DNA of 64,000 nt from Novakomyces olei (GCA_016906335.1 JADEYG010000015.1:248001-312000); one strand, 5' to 3'; shown: positions 10,619 to 20,992, counted from the first letter of the stretch. Made by a program: numbers and translations. The notes: generated by a model not told the origin, from the sequence alone.

Positions 10619-12202
10619 TTACAGCACAATTGTACCAAACGCTGCTGCCGCAAACAGCAGCGCCCCCATGACGAACGAGACACCTCCTGCCCTGATGGAA
10701 GATGCAGTATAGTGAGCTGCACTGGTAGACGAAGACGAGCTCGAGGCGGCAGTAGCCGAACCCGAACCCGAACCCGAACCCGATGCCGATGCCGATGCCG
10801 AACCCGATGCCGAACCCGACGAAGAGGCAGAGGCAGACCCGCTAGAGCCGCCGCCGGTAGCAGTGGCAGCCTGTGAAGCTCCGCGACCAGACTCGGTCAA
10901 GGTGGCAGACATGACAAAAGTGCCAGCGCTCTGGCTCAGAGAAGCGCCGCCGCCCATATTGTAGTTGGACGGCCCGTCGTTGCCGAGCGGGCGGCCGGCT
11001 CCGTTTTGGATGTACGCCTCCGCTGCCTGCGGCATATCCGGCAGAGCCCAGATGATTGTGAAATCCGTCGTATTCTGCGGGCAGGTGGACGGCGATCCGT
11101 CGGCGGAGAAGCTCCCGTTACCGCTCGGGTTCGGAGTCTGAGCGTACATGTTCCGCAGAGTATCAAAGTCCGCAAGAGTCGTTACCTCGTCACCGTCGCC
11201 CTGAACGAGACCATAATTGTTGTCCTCCTGAGTAAACTCGTACACAAGTCCACCGGAAAAGACGCCCGTCATTTGAGTGCTGTAAATGGTCGCAATCTCG
11301 GTAAAAGGCCGATTGGGTCCATTGCTGCTACTGCCGCTGCCGCTGCCGGGAACGTCGTTGCAGCCAAACTCGGAAAAGAAGAGCGGAATAGAGAAATTGG
11401 AAAATTCTCGTACTCGCTGATCGTAACCCGACTGCTGAAAGGACGAATGACCGCACCATTCGTACTGATTGAAAGCGTAAAAATCGGCACGTTCGTCCGC
11501 CTCGTTTCCGCAGTTGAGGTACTCTGCCAGCAGAAGCCGATTCTCGGCTACATCGGCAGCGGAATACCCGACGGGAATCTGACGCGTCGACTGGGCGCGC
11601 AGGTACCGCTTCATATCACGTACAACTGCCTTTACATACGTCCCTGCGGGACTACTGTCCGCATCATTGACCACCTCGTTGCCGGCAAAGAAGCCGAGAA
11701 CATTATCAAAGCCCTTAAACGCGTCAATAGTGGCAAACACGTGTTGCAGGTAAATCGCGTTGTACGAGTCTCCCGTGTTTGTACGCGTAAGCGAGTTTTG
11801 TGACGTGTTTACGTCCAACACGAGGTATATGCCGGCGTCAGCGAGCGCCTGCATACACTCTGTGTGGTCCTGCGAGTTGTCGATCTGATAAACGCGAATG
11901 ACGTTGATCCCGAGCTGCCGCATATACGGGATATCCCGAAGGCACGTGCTGTTCCCGCCCAGCGGGTCCCGCATACTCGACGATCCGCCGGGCTGATAGT
12001 CTACGCCGCGGATGTACATCCGCTCGTGCGTAACACTGTCAAAGAAGGCATTGCCCTCGACAACGATATGGTTCGTTGCAGTAGCGGCAGTCGTGGGACC
12101 TGACGCAGTGGCCGACGAGCTGCCAGTCGTGCCTGACGCAGACTGAGCCGAGGCCGTTTGCCAGAGCGCGGCCGCTAGAAAGGCCGTTGACAATAGTCTC
12201 AT
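10619..12202 (-). CDS. GPI-anchored 1,3-beta-glucanosyltransferase, GH72 (Gas/Gel family)
   Basis: The enzyme cuts and religates beta-1,3-glucan chains in the cell wall at the outer face of the plasma membrane. The 527-aa protein starts at the ATG at 12202. A signal peptide covers about residues 1-19 (cut near TASA|Q). The GH72 domain spans roughly 45-330, with the two catalytic glutamates in GNEV (E176) and FFSEFG (E278) and an IRVYQID strand. A Cys-containing segment around residues 385-420 follows, then a Ser/Gly/Ala-rich stretch encoded by GCCGAACCC-like repeats and a hydrophobic C-terminus typical of GPI attachment. I see no clear CBM43 Cys-box, so the protein fits the simpler subgroup. 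In-frame codons continue upstream of 12202 but without an ATG. Confidence 0.92.
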   Translation of the reverse strand: MRLLSTAFLAAALWQTASAQSASGTTGSSSATASGPTTAATATNHIVVEGNAFFDSVTHERMYIRGVDYQPGGSSSMRDPLGGNSTCLRDIPYMRQLGINVIRVYQIDNSQDHTECMQALADAGIYLVLDVNTSQNSLTRTNTGDSYNAIYLQHVFATIDAFKGFDNVLGFFAGNEVVNDADSSPAGTYVKAVVRDMKRYLRAQSTRQIPVGYSAADVAENRLLLAEYLNCGNEADERADFYAFNQYEWCGHSSFQQSGYDQRVREFSNFSIPLFFSEFGCNDVPGSGSGSSSNGPNRPFTEIATIYSTQMTGVFSGGLVYEFTQEDNNYGLVQGDGDEVTTLADFDTLRNMYAQTPNPSGNGSFSADGSPSTCPQNTTDFTIIWALPDMPQAAEAYIQNGAGRPLGNDGPSNYNMGGGASLSQSAGTFVMSATLTESGRGASQAATATGGGSSGSASASSSGSASGSASASASGSGSGSGSATAASSSSSSTSAAHYTASSIRAGGVSFVMGALLFAAAAFGTIVL

Positions 12203-12277
12203 GGCTGCAAACAAAGAAAAGAAGAAGAGTGGTCAAAGGAAAACAAAGAGACAATAGCAGTCAAAGAGGAAAGAGCT

Positions 12278-12379
12278 CTGAAAGAGCACTGAAAAGAGCA
12301 CTGAAAGAGCAGTCACAGAACACTGAAAGAGAAAAGAGCTCTGAAAGAGGACAAAAAGACTGAAAGAGCACTGAAAGAA
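12278..12379. repeat. Imperfect CTGAAAGAGCA tandem repeats in the GH72 5' region
   Basis: Seven or so copies of CTGAAAGAGCA or close variants are clustered 75-180 bp upstream of the GH72 start. On the transcribed strand this is a pyrimidine-rich TGCTCTTTCAG tract, probably promoter or 5' leader. Confidence 0.7.
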
Positions 12380-13214
12380 CGGACTGGAACGAACGGACTT
12401 GGGCCAATTGGCCAGACGAATGGACGTGTGGGCTTTGTTTGTGGCTGGCGGCGGCTCGATAAATAAATAATAAATAATAGAGAGTAATAAATAGATAGTG
12501 ATAAATAATAAAAAACTAATAGATGCATGAAAAATAGATGAATAATACATGTGTGACTTTGCTTTAATTTACATTGTACGTTTTTTTTTTGGCGTTTGTT
12601 TTTGTTTCTTGTCGGCTTCTCCGCCGCTCGCACGTATTTTTCTCTGGGATTTTTGGGATTCAGATAGGGTGAAAGGAGCAAGTATAAACGAGCTCGCTAT
12701 ATATAGAAAGCATGGAATTTACAAGTAACCGCGCGACAGGTTATTGGCTCACTATGCTTTCGCCGACACAGTGTAGATCTCTCGCGCTTCTCGTATTATA
12801 GTGAATTGATTGGCATTGTCAGTGAGAATTGCATTGCTGCCAGCGAATAGACGTGTGTGTATTAATTGCTGTCTATCTTTTTGCACACATTTTTTAAAGT
12901 TGCTGAATGAAAATAATTCAGTTCAGTATTGGATACTAATTGCTCCCATTGCCTCTCTCCTATTGGCTCAAGGCACTATTCAGGTACAGTGCGCTGCATA
13001 ATACTTGCAGCTGGTCAGGTGAATGACCGGTCCAATTTTGGTATATACAGTACGCTGTTTAAAGTGCCGTTGAATGAATCTATTTTGGGGGTTTCAAATG
13101 GTGTATGTATATCGAAAATAACTGCTAGCACCGAGCGTTATTGATAGAACGGTGGGTGCATTCCTTCCTTTTATGCCTGCCTTTTTTTTCTGGCTACCAA
13201 ATTTTTCCTGAATG

Positions 13215-13355
13215 AGCATCATATTATTATAACGTTTTTATTATCATTACATTTTTCTTATTATTACATTTTTCTTATTATTAAATTTTTATTATTATTA
13301 CATTATTATTCATTCTTATTATTATTACATTTTTATTATTACATTATTATTCTTT
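13215..13355. repeat. ATT-rich simple repeat
   Basis: Irregular TTATTATTACATTTTT units fill about 140 bp between the two minus-strand genes. This is simple-sequence DNA without coding capacity. Confidence 0.7.
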
Positions 13356-13466
13356 CTTCCTAGATTAGCTTCCAATTATTGGGTAATAATTCATACGGCT
13401 GCAGATGAGGCAAACAACACAACGCGAATACTATATAATACATCGCCGTATAAACATTACGACAGA

Positions 13467-15118
13467 TTACGCCCGCTGAGCACGGAGCATAAATACATCG
13501 TTACGGCCGCGCTGCAACGGTTCCTCCATCCCAATTCGACCCTTAAGCCCTTCAATAGCAGAAGTTCCTACACCCAATATTATATGGGCCACATCGGCCA
13601 TAGGCGTTCCCTCACGCACGAGGTAGCATTCGCGGAACACTCCATCAGCCGTGTTGCCATGAGTAAAATTGTGGATATTTCGTACGGGAAAAACTGGAAT
13701 CAAGCCAAGCATGGCACTGGCTGCTTGCAAAACTTGGACAACCCCAGTTGATCCGTAGCGCCAAAGAACCATATCGCGCAAGTTTTCTATTCGGGTCCTC
13801 AATTTTTCATCAAGAGGCCGAAGAGACTTGTCTTCCTCATGAGTAGTGACGTCCTCCGTCCCGGGCTGGTACCGTATATAACCTTGCTGGACCAGCCGAC
13901 GTAGAAAAACTTCGGCAATAGCACTCGTCAGCACTACATTGGAATTACGTTTAGCTATTCTCGCAATGTTTATATCCGCATCAGCATGATCTATCTTGTT
14001 GAGCGCCACAACCATTGGGAACCGTACTCGACAAAAAGTGGCCACCATATGCGCTTTTTGCTCGTCCGTCCAGTCTTGCAGGGGATCAGAAATTGCTGCC
14101 TCCTCAACCGCTCTAGTTGTCACGGCCTGAGTGGCTCCGTACCCGGAGAATTGGGTTTGCAGGGCTTCTGCCACTGGGATCTTGTTGGCTACCGCTTTCC
14201 GCACCATTCCCTGCCATTTATTGCTCAAGTTTCCCAAGATCCAATAATGAATCTCGTCTCGTAGCCATTCCACATCTGCCGCTGGATTATATCCTCGGCA
14301 GGCTTTGCCTTTCTCGTCAGTCGTACCAGAGACATCAACCACGTGTACAAGCGCGTCCGCGTGCCTCAAATCATCGAGAAATTTGTTCCCCAGTCCGAGG
14401 CCTTCATGTGCGCCGGGGATAAGCCCGGCTACATCCATCAGCTGAATCGGAACGCTTCTCTGTCCGTCACGGCAGCTTGGAAAGATCAGAATTGGAACTA
14501 GAATAGACAAACAAAAACTAGTAGCATGAGATTTTAGATTTTTCATTTTAATTGAATTAAACCAGAATAAAAGTAAAAATAAGAATAAGAATAAAAATAA
14601 AAATAAAGCAGTATTAAACCAATTCATTCAACTCAAAATTAATCTAATCAAATTAAACACAAGTAGAAACCAGATCAATGAAACAAAAGCCAAGCAGACT
14701 GAAAACTCTAAACCAAGCCGAGCAGAAAGACAATTATATAGGTTACGCAAGATATTAATTGAGCAAACAAAAACTCCCGAAAAATAAATAAATTAAACAA
14801 AAACAATAATTAAAGTAGACATACCCCCCATAAAGCGGCCGGCACTGGGCTTGCTTCCCAAACCGCTGGCACGCACAGTCCACTTGTAAATATCCTACCG
14901 CATGATTCGGCTGTTTTATACGTCAGACTCAATGGCCGCATTTCAGCTTGTCACGTACCTCAATAGTGGTAAAAGGAAAAGCGCCAGTTTTGGCAGTGGC
15001 ATCCGTTAAGCTGGCAGTTAGACGAGAACTGAAACCACCAAAATCCATACGCATTGAGTGTTGTCGACTTGCCCGACGACGGCTTTCCCACAAAGCCGAT
15101 CAGCACGTCTCGCACCAT
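13467..15118 (-). CDS. Obg/YchF-related GTPase of the Ygr210c family, four exons
   Basis: A TRAFAC-class GTPase of the Obg-like branch typified by yeast Ygr210c. Members are thought to act with ribosomes, but the precise role is poorly defined. Exons on the minus strand are 15118-15051, 15010-14959, 14910-14825 and 14475-13467, giving 404 aa, the usual family length. The P-loop is GKPSSGKS (11-18). [18 protein letters not shown] spans exons 1-3 and holds the switch-I region. Exon 3 carries the Cys-rich [26 protein letters not shown] is the G3 motif and NKID the G4 motif. A TGS-like C-terminus with [10 protein letters not shown] and an HIILGVGT ending closes the protein. Intron 1 is only 40 nt. 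The gene is divergent from MCM4, with 581 bp between start codons. Confidence 0.92.
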
Positions 15119-15379
15119 ACACCAAACCAGTTCCTGTGTGCCGTAGACAGTATAGTGACAAACATTTATAATGCAAATTTTATATAAAAGGTTGAAATTA
15201 TTATAATTATTATGGACGTAATCCAAGTCTGTCGCGCACTATGGACATCTACTACTCTTCGCAGCTATATTGCTTGGTCTGATTTCGCACACAGTCAGAC
15301 AGCAATTCGTTTCAAGTAACGATAATGCTCGTACATAAAAAAAAACACGTATCCCGTCGTCCCTCTAATTAAATTAAAG

Positions 15380-15395
15380 ACGCGTTCGAACGCGT
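15380..15395. promoter_or_regulatory. Two MluI cell-cycle boxes forming a perfect palindrome
   Basis: ACGCGT occurs at 15380-15385 and again at 15390-15395, joined by TCGA into a perfect 16-bp palindrome. ACGCGT is the core recognised by MBF/DSC1 (Mbp1-Swi6, or Cdc10-Res in fission yeast), which drives G1/S genes including replication genes. It lies 305 bp before the MCM4 ATG and 262 bp before the GTPase ATG. MCM4 is the expected target; this is inference from motif and neighbour. Confidence 0.65.
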
Positions 15396-15586
15396 ACTTT
15401 ATTAATTCGTGTCGTCTTTATAATATGAACGGGCAGACTTGAACTGACCGCGCGATTGTTTCGTCAGAGTTGAAACCCTTCAAAGTTGAAGCGGCCAAAC
15501 GTAGAGTACAATCTGCTCTGAACTGCCAGACGAGTACTCGGAAAACCCTAGACTGACGACTAGTCTTACACCAAACTGACTTGAAT

Positions 15587-15654
15587 TGATCTCTGTCTGA
15601 TCTCTTTTTTTTTTTTTGATCTCTTATTTTTTGATCTCTTTCCTTTTGATCTCA
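15587..15654 (+). repeat. TGATCTCT repeat tract before MCM4
   Basis: Five TGATCTC units are spaced by T-rich spacers and end 46 bp before the MCM4 ATG, close to a TTTTCAG. The tract probably lies at or near the transcription start, or is an untranslated intron end. Confidence 0.7.
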
Positions 15655-15699
15655 TCTTTTCAGTTTTAGTCCTTTTTCAAAGCAGCCAACTCCCTCTGA

Positions 15700-18504
15700 A
15701 TGGCCCCGTCCGTGTCTTCTACACCGCGTAGTGACGCGAATGCCAATATGCCGTCTGACGAGTCGCGTGTACGCGGGAGCAGTCCTCTCTTCTACCCTCC
15801 TTCGTCTTCTCCAGCGCCTTCGAGTGCCGCTACTCCCCGAGCACGGAATACTACTATGGACGTTGCTACACCTCAGCACCCTTCTTCATCCAGGCCAGGC
15901 GCAAGATCCGGGCTGGGCAGTAGTAGTATTAATGCTGCCAGCACACCACGCGGACCAGGGTCAGGAGCAGCGGCAATTTCGGCTTCCAGTCCGCTTTTCT
16001 TCCCGCCTTCTTCTCCCGCACTTTCGCGGGTAGGCGATCCCTTCCGGCAGCCCGTCCCGGTGACGCGTCTGAGCTCTGTCGACTCTGACGCGACTCTATT
16101 TGCAAACAGTCAGCAAAGCGGTGCTGGTCAAGCATCTACAACGACACGTGTAATTTGGGGAACAAATATCAATATTGTCGACGCAATGAACGCGTTTAAA
16201 CAATTTTTACGTGGATTCAAGACGCGTTACCGACGGGAACTGGAGCGTCGGGAGCGGGAGGATTTGAATATTGCCAACACTTTCGAGACACAAGCTATCG
16301 GAGAACCCGACACACACGCTATCGGAGAACCCGACACGGCTCAACCCTACGTGGACCGCATCCGTGAAATGATCCAGGCACGGCTAACAATAATAAACGT
16401 GGACGCACGTGACCTGGAATCGTACCCGGCAACCCGCAAATTGTCGGCTCAGCTGCAGACCTATCCGTCGGAAATGATCCCACTGATGGATCAAGCGCTG
16501 AAGGATGTAGTGCTCGATATGCTGCCAGAGACGGTAGCGGAGGAGGATGTAGTGGCGGTAGAACGCAGTGTCTACAAAGTTCGGCCCTACAATTTACACG
16601 GGGCCACTGTCAATATGCGGGATTTGAACCCGGCCGATATTGACAAGCTTGTGAGTATCAAGGGACTTGTCATCCGAACATCGGCAATTATACCCGATAT
16701 GAAACAGGCCTTTTTCCGGTGCAGTGTGTGCCGGCACACGGTAACGGTGGACGTTGACCGTGGCCGGATCAATGAGCCCCCACGTTGCCCTCGGCCCGAG
16801 TGTGATACGGCAAATTCTATGCAAATTGTTCATAATCGATGCCTTTTCTGTGACAAACAGGTCATTCGGCTGCAAGAGACACCGGACCACGTTCCCGCTG
16901 GACAGACGCCACACAGTGTAAGTCTTGTCTGCCACGATGAGCTGGTCGATGCAGTTCGAGCTGGTGATAGAATCTGTGTTACTGGAGTGTTTAAGGGCGA
17001 TCCTGTACGTGTAAACCCTCGTCAGCGGACGATAAAGGCACTTTTCAAGACGAGTATTGATGTAGTGCACATCTTACGGACGGACAGCCGCCGGGTCGGC
17101 TTGGATCCGTCCACCCTTGACATGGATATAGCCGATCGGGACCAGGAACAGGCATCCCGATTATCTCCGGCTGAGGAGGCAGCAATTATCCAAGTATCCC
17201 AGCGGCCGGATCATTATGCCCTGCTGGCCAGGAGTCTAGCACCGAGTATCTACGAGATGGAGGACGTTAAAAAGGGAGTACTTTTGCAATTGTTTGGTGG
17301 GACAAACAAGACTATTACCCGAGGAGGCGCTCCAAGGTACCGTGGAGATATAAACGTTTTGCTGTGCGGAGACCCTTCAACGTCCAAGTCACAGATTCTG
17401 CAGTACGTTCACCATATCGCTCCACGCGGCATCTTCACTTCTGGCAAGGGATCCTCTGCCGTCGGCCTTACTGCCTACATTACCCGTGATCCCGATACGC
17501 GGCAGCTCGTGCTCGAGTCCGGAGCACTTGTGCTTTCCGACGGAGGCGTTTGCTGTATCGACGAGTTTGACAAAATGTCGGATGCGACCCGATCCATCTT
17601 GCACGAAGTCATGGAGCAGCAAACAGTTACTATTGCTAAAGCCGGGATAATAACAACGCTGAATGCTCGCACTTCTATCCTTGCTTCGGCTAACCCGATC
17701 GGATCTCGGTACGATCCGACGTTGCCGGTAACCCGCAACATTGATCTGCCGCCAACGCTGCTGTCTCGATTCGATCTAGTCTACTTGCTGCTGGATAAAG
17801 TGGACGAGGCAGCTGACAGAAGACTCGCTCGGCATATTGTAGGCATGTACGTGCAAGATGCTCCCTTGCATGCGAGCAGTAATAGCGATACAGAGTTTCT
17901 GCCTATCGAAATGCTGACGCAGTACATATCCTACGCCAGAGCCAATTGCCACCCAATTCTCTCCGAGGAGGCCTCGGAGACGCTGGTGCGGGAGTACGTG
18001 GCCATGCGGAAGCTGGGCGAGGATGTGCGTGCCTCAGACAGACGCATAACCGCCACTACTCGGCAGTTGGAGAGTATGATCCGCTTAGCCGAGGCGTATG
18101 CTCGTACACGGCTCTCGGAGCAGGTTACTGCCGACGATGTGAAGGAGGCGAGTCGGCTTATCCGAACGGCTATCAAGGAATACGCGACTGATCCGGTCAC
18201 GGGCAAGATCTCTCTTGATCTTATCTACGTGGCAGACGCACCTCCCGCAGACAGTCTGGTCCGCGAGCTTTTGGCTCTCGTTTTCCAGCTGACTAGCGGA
18301 GAGAATGCTGTGCCAGAGAGTGCAGGCCGGGCAGTAGCAATCACTACACTTATTGCCCGGTTCCGTGAACAGAGCTCTGTGGCAGTTGCCGCCTCTACTA
18401 TCGAGGATACGCTGAACCATTTGCAACGCGATGGACGTATCGCTGTTGTCGGCAGTGGGAATAGGAGAATGGTACGGCCGCTGGCGCGTCCTGTAGGTAC
18501 TTAG
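15700..18504 (+). CDS. MCM4: DNA replication licensing factor MCM4 (Cdc21/Cdc54)
   Basis: A subunit of the Mcm2-7 replicative helicase in the nucleus. The intron-free 934-aa frame starts with a long Ser/Pro-rich tail containing SSPLFYPPSS and SSPLFFPPSS, the kind of region regulated by DDK and CDK. The N-terminal domain has a zinc finger with C341, C344, C363 and C368. The AAA+ core shows Walker A GDPSTSKS (557-564, K563), Walker B CIDEFD (D621-E622) and the arginine finger SRFD (R690). LQETPDHVPAGQTPHSVSL and the TPHSVSL loop identify Mcm4 rather than another paralogue. A 24-bp in-frame duplication (AIGEPDTH) sits at about residues 199-213. The C-terminus is a winged-helix-like segment. An MCB palindrome upstream suggests G1/S control. 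Confidence 0.97.
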   Translation: MAPSVSSTPRSDANANMPSDESRVRGSSPLFYPPSSSPAPSSAATPRARNTTMDVATPQHPSSSRPGARSGLGSSSINAASTPRGPGSGAAAISASSPLFFPPSSPALSRVGDPFRQPVPVTRLSSVDSDATLFANSQQSGAGQASTTTRVIWGTNINIVDAMNAFKQFLRGFKTRYRRELERREREDLNIANTFETQAIGEPDTHAIGEPDTAQPYVDRIREMIQARLTIINVDARDLESYPATRKLSAQLQTYPSEMIPLMDQALKDVVLDMLPETVAEEDVVAVERSVYKVRPYNLHGATVNMRDLNPADIDKLVSIKGLVIRTSAIIPDMKQAFFRCSVCRHTVTVDVDRGRINEPPRCPRPECDTANSMQIVHNRCLFCDKQVIRLQETPDHVPAGQTPHSVSLVCHDELVDAVRAGDRICVTGVFKGDPVRVNPRQRTIKALFKTSIDVVHILRTDSRRVGLDPSTLDMDIADRDQEQASRLSPAEEAAIIQVSQRPDHYALLARSLAPSIYEMEDVKKGVLLQLFGGTNKTITRGGAPRYRGDINVLLCGDPSTSKSQILQYVHHIAPRGIFTSGKGSSAVGLTAYITRDPDTRQLVLESGALVLSDGGVCCIDEFDKMSDATRSILHEVMEQQTVTIAKAGIITTLNARTSILASANPIGSRYDPTLPVTRNIDLPPTLLSRFDLVYLLLDKVDEAADRRLARHIVGMYVQDAPLHASSNSDTEFLPIEMLTQYISYARANCHPILSEEASETLVREYVAMRKLGEDVRASDRRITATTRQLESMIRLAEAYARTRLSEQVTADDVKEASRLIRTAIKEYATDPVTGKISLDLIYVADAPPADSLVRELLALVFQLTSGENAVPESAGRAVAITTLIARFREQSSVAVAASTIEDTLNHLQRDGRIAVVGSGNRRMVRPLARPVGT

Positions 18505-19051
18505 GGTTGGTGGCTTGTTGTTGTTTGGTTTTATATAGTCTAATATGCTGTTTAGATTTCCAAATTCAAAGTGCCTTTAAGAGTAGATTGACCGGTAAAC
18601 GCCATTCACTACAACCCCAGATTCTGTTTAGAATTCTGTATCGACTGTCAAGGCGCTTATCTGCAAGCATTTGTGGAGTATAAACCCTAACCCTGATATA
18701 GTGCTAACCCTAACCCTGATACATTACTAACCCTAACCCTGACAAGAGACCCTCAAATATTGTCCCGAGAAATTTTGTAATTTTGTAGACAAACCCACAA
18801 GGTCTTCTAATTGCGAAAACCCTTGCACGCTACAGCCACTATGCTGCGCTAATTCAGTACCAAAATCACAGCACCGATTATCGGTACGAGTGTCGTATAG
18901 CTCGAGCCGTATATTACTTGTCGCGAGTGATCTACTATGTAATGTGAGCTAGTATTAATCACATATTACTAATAATTTAGTACAGTATGTATATAAATGT
19001 ACGTAATAATGTTAATTTTACTCAGAACCAACTGCAACGTGTCAAATCAAA
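18505..19051. other. Intergenic region MCM4 to PDI
   Basis: Apart from the telobox repeat at 18683-18748, this 547-bp stretch between two co-oriented genes shows nothing identifiable. It includes the PDI promoter. Confidence 0.5.
18683..18748. repeat. Threefold 23-bp repeat carrying double teloboxes
   Basis: AACCCTAACCCTGAT starts at 18683, 18706 and 18729 with a period of exactly 23 bp; the spacers between copies are similar but not identical. Each unit has two TTAGGG-type telomere units on the opposite strand. It lies about 370 bp upstream of the PDI start and 180 bp past MCM4. Possible roles are a Tbf1- or Myb-telobox-factor site, or an old telomere-repair scar. Confidence 0.85.
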
Positions 19052-20992
19052 ATGGTGTCGTTGACAAAGCTGTCGCTGGCGGCAGTGGCGCTTTTCAGCT
19101 CTTGGCCACTTGCGCTCGCTGATGCAGAGGCTTCAGATGTGCTTGAACTCACATCTGATTCTTTTGACGAAATTGTGGCAAATACGCCTCTATTACTCGC
19201 AGAGTTTTTTGCTCCATGGTAAGTTTTTGTCTGGCTTCTTGCATTATTTATACTGGTTCTTGATCCGTCTCGGCATTTTTCAAAAGGTTGTTGAAATGCC
19301 CCCTTTTTCTTTGCCGTCTCTTCATTTCTCTCCTTCTCTCCAACCAATTCTTTACATTTTTCTCCTATTTTTTCTTGATCCTTATTTGATCTTATTTGAT
19401 CTTTTTTGATCCTTCTTGATCTTTCCCCAATAAATGCTAATATCAGGTGCGGACACTGTAAAGCTATGGCTCCCGAGTACGAGGCAGCTGCAACTGAACT
19501 CAAATCCAAGGACATAACGCTCGGAAAAATCGACTGTACTAAAGAACTCGAGCTTTGTCAGGCACAAGAAATCGCGGGATTCCCGACACTCAAAGTATTC
19601 CGTCCTAACGAGCCTCCTGAGCCTTACACAGGCGGCCGCAAACGCGAGGACATTGTCAGTTTCATGACAAAGCAAAACAAACCCGCTGTTTCCACAGTTA
19701 CTGCGGCCAATCTGACAGAGTTTTCTGAATCAGATCGCCTTGTTGTCCTCGGTGTCTTTGACGAGGCGAGTAAAGCAGGAGAGACTGCTTTTACAGCTGT
19801 AGCCAAAGAGCTGCGGTCGAGTTTTGTGTTTGGTGTAACCGATGGCAAAACTGCCGGGGCAGTTGGTGTTACACAAACTCCGGCTATCGTTATTTTCAAG
19901 ACCTTTGATGATGGCAAAGAGATCCATACTGGCGGAGCGCTTGACGATGAGGCTTACATCGCCTCCCTTGTTCGGAATGCCAATATCCCCTTTGTTGATG
20001 AGCTTTCTCCGGCAAACTTTATGACCTATATCGATGCTAAAGTGCCGCTGGCTTACTTGTTCTACGAGTCTGAGGCGGATAAGCAATCTTTTGCTCAGCA
20101 TTTATTACGGCTGGGCAAGGAGCTTAAAGGTCTTGTAAATTTCGTCACACTGGACGCTAAAATGTACGGGGGCCATGCGGCTAACGTAAATTTGCAGCCC
20201 AAATTTCCGGCTTTTGCCATCCAGGATATTGCGAATAACTTGAAATATGCCCATCCGCAGGAAGAAGGAGAGTTGACCGCTGATTCGCTGGAAACTCTGG
20301 TGCGCGATTTCGTCAAAGGTGGGCTGCAGCCCACTGTTAAATCACAGCCTCTGCCCACTCATCCTACGGAGAACGACGTCACCGTTATTGTTTCTCATAA
20401 TTACAATGATATAGTAAATGACCCGGAGCGCGATGTTCTTGTCGAGTTTTATGCTCCGTGGTGCGGGCACTGCAAGAAACTGGCTCCCTTATATAGTGAG
20501 TTGGCTGCTCTGTACTCTCAGGATCCTGAGCTGGCGGCTAAAGTTGTTGTCGCTAAAGTAGACGCTACAGAGAACGATACGCCCGAGTCAATTGAAGGGT
20601 TTCCCACTATTAAACTGTTTCCGGCTGGGCAGAAATCAGAGCCTGTCGCCTATGCGGGTGACAGATCTATTGATTCTTTTGTTGAATTTATTAAACAGTC
20701 GGGAAGCCACAAGGCTGCTCCTGCAGATTCAGCTCTGGCTTCAGCCGCGGCTCAGCGCGAAGCCCAATTGGCTCAAGCAAAAGCTCAGGCTCAGGCTGCC
20801 CAAGACCAGGCAGCAGCGGCTTCTTCACAGAGCAAGACAGATGCTGACTCGTCTACTACCGTTGCCGATAAAGTAGCAGAGTTTTTGGACACTGCTCGCA
20901 CTGTGGCCAGTAAATACTTTACTCAAGCTCAAAATGCTGCCGGAGCAGTTTACAAACGGTATATGGGAGGAGACGCGCATGATGAGCTCTAG
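19052..20992 (+). CDS. PDI1: Protein disulfide-isomerase with HDEL retention signal, two exons
   Basis: This ER-lumen oxidoreductase and isomerase forms and rearranges disulfides in secretory proteins. Exons 19052-19218 and 19447-20992 join inside the first active-site Trp codon to give 570 aa. A signal peptide covers about residues 1-23. The first thioredoxin domain has CGHC at 57-60 and the second CGHC at 395-398, with two non-catalytic thioredoxin-like domains between. The acidic, Ala/Gln-rich C-terminal region (about 480-535) ends in HDEL. Length and a-b-b'-a' layout match fungal PDI. The 228-nt intron contains a TTGATC repeat. A telobox cluster lies upstream. Confidence 0.97.
19375..19422 (+). 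repeat. TTGATC repeat inside PDI intron 1
   Basis: Five TTGATC units in T-rich context lie near the 3' end of the intron. The layout resembles the tract ahead of MCM4. Confidence 0.75.

Larger units (their letters stand above)
12203..13466. other. Intergenic region upstream of the GH72 gene
   Basis: This region holds the GH72 promoter and the 3' flank of the GTPase gene. It contains the CTGAAAGAGCACT repeats at 12278-12379, AATAAATA-type sequence near 12460-12540 and an ATT-rich tract at 13215-13355. No gene is visible. Confidence 0.5.
15119..15699. promoter_or_regulatory. Divergent promoter region, Ygr210c-type GTPase / MCM4
   Basis: This 581-bp region contains the double MCB palindrome at 15380-15395 and the TGATCTCT pyrimidine-rich tract at 15587-15654 just before the MCM4 ATG. 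It contains no gene. Confidence 0.7.

Noticed and set aside
18683-18748. Chromosome end or telomere
   Set aside because: Only six telomere units in a 23-bp-period array, with conserved single-copy genes on both sides.
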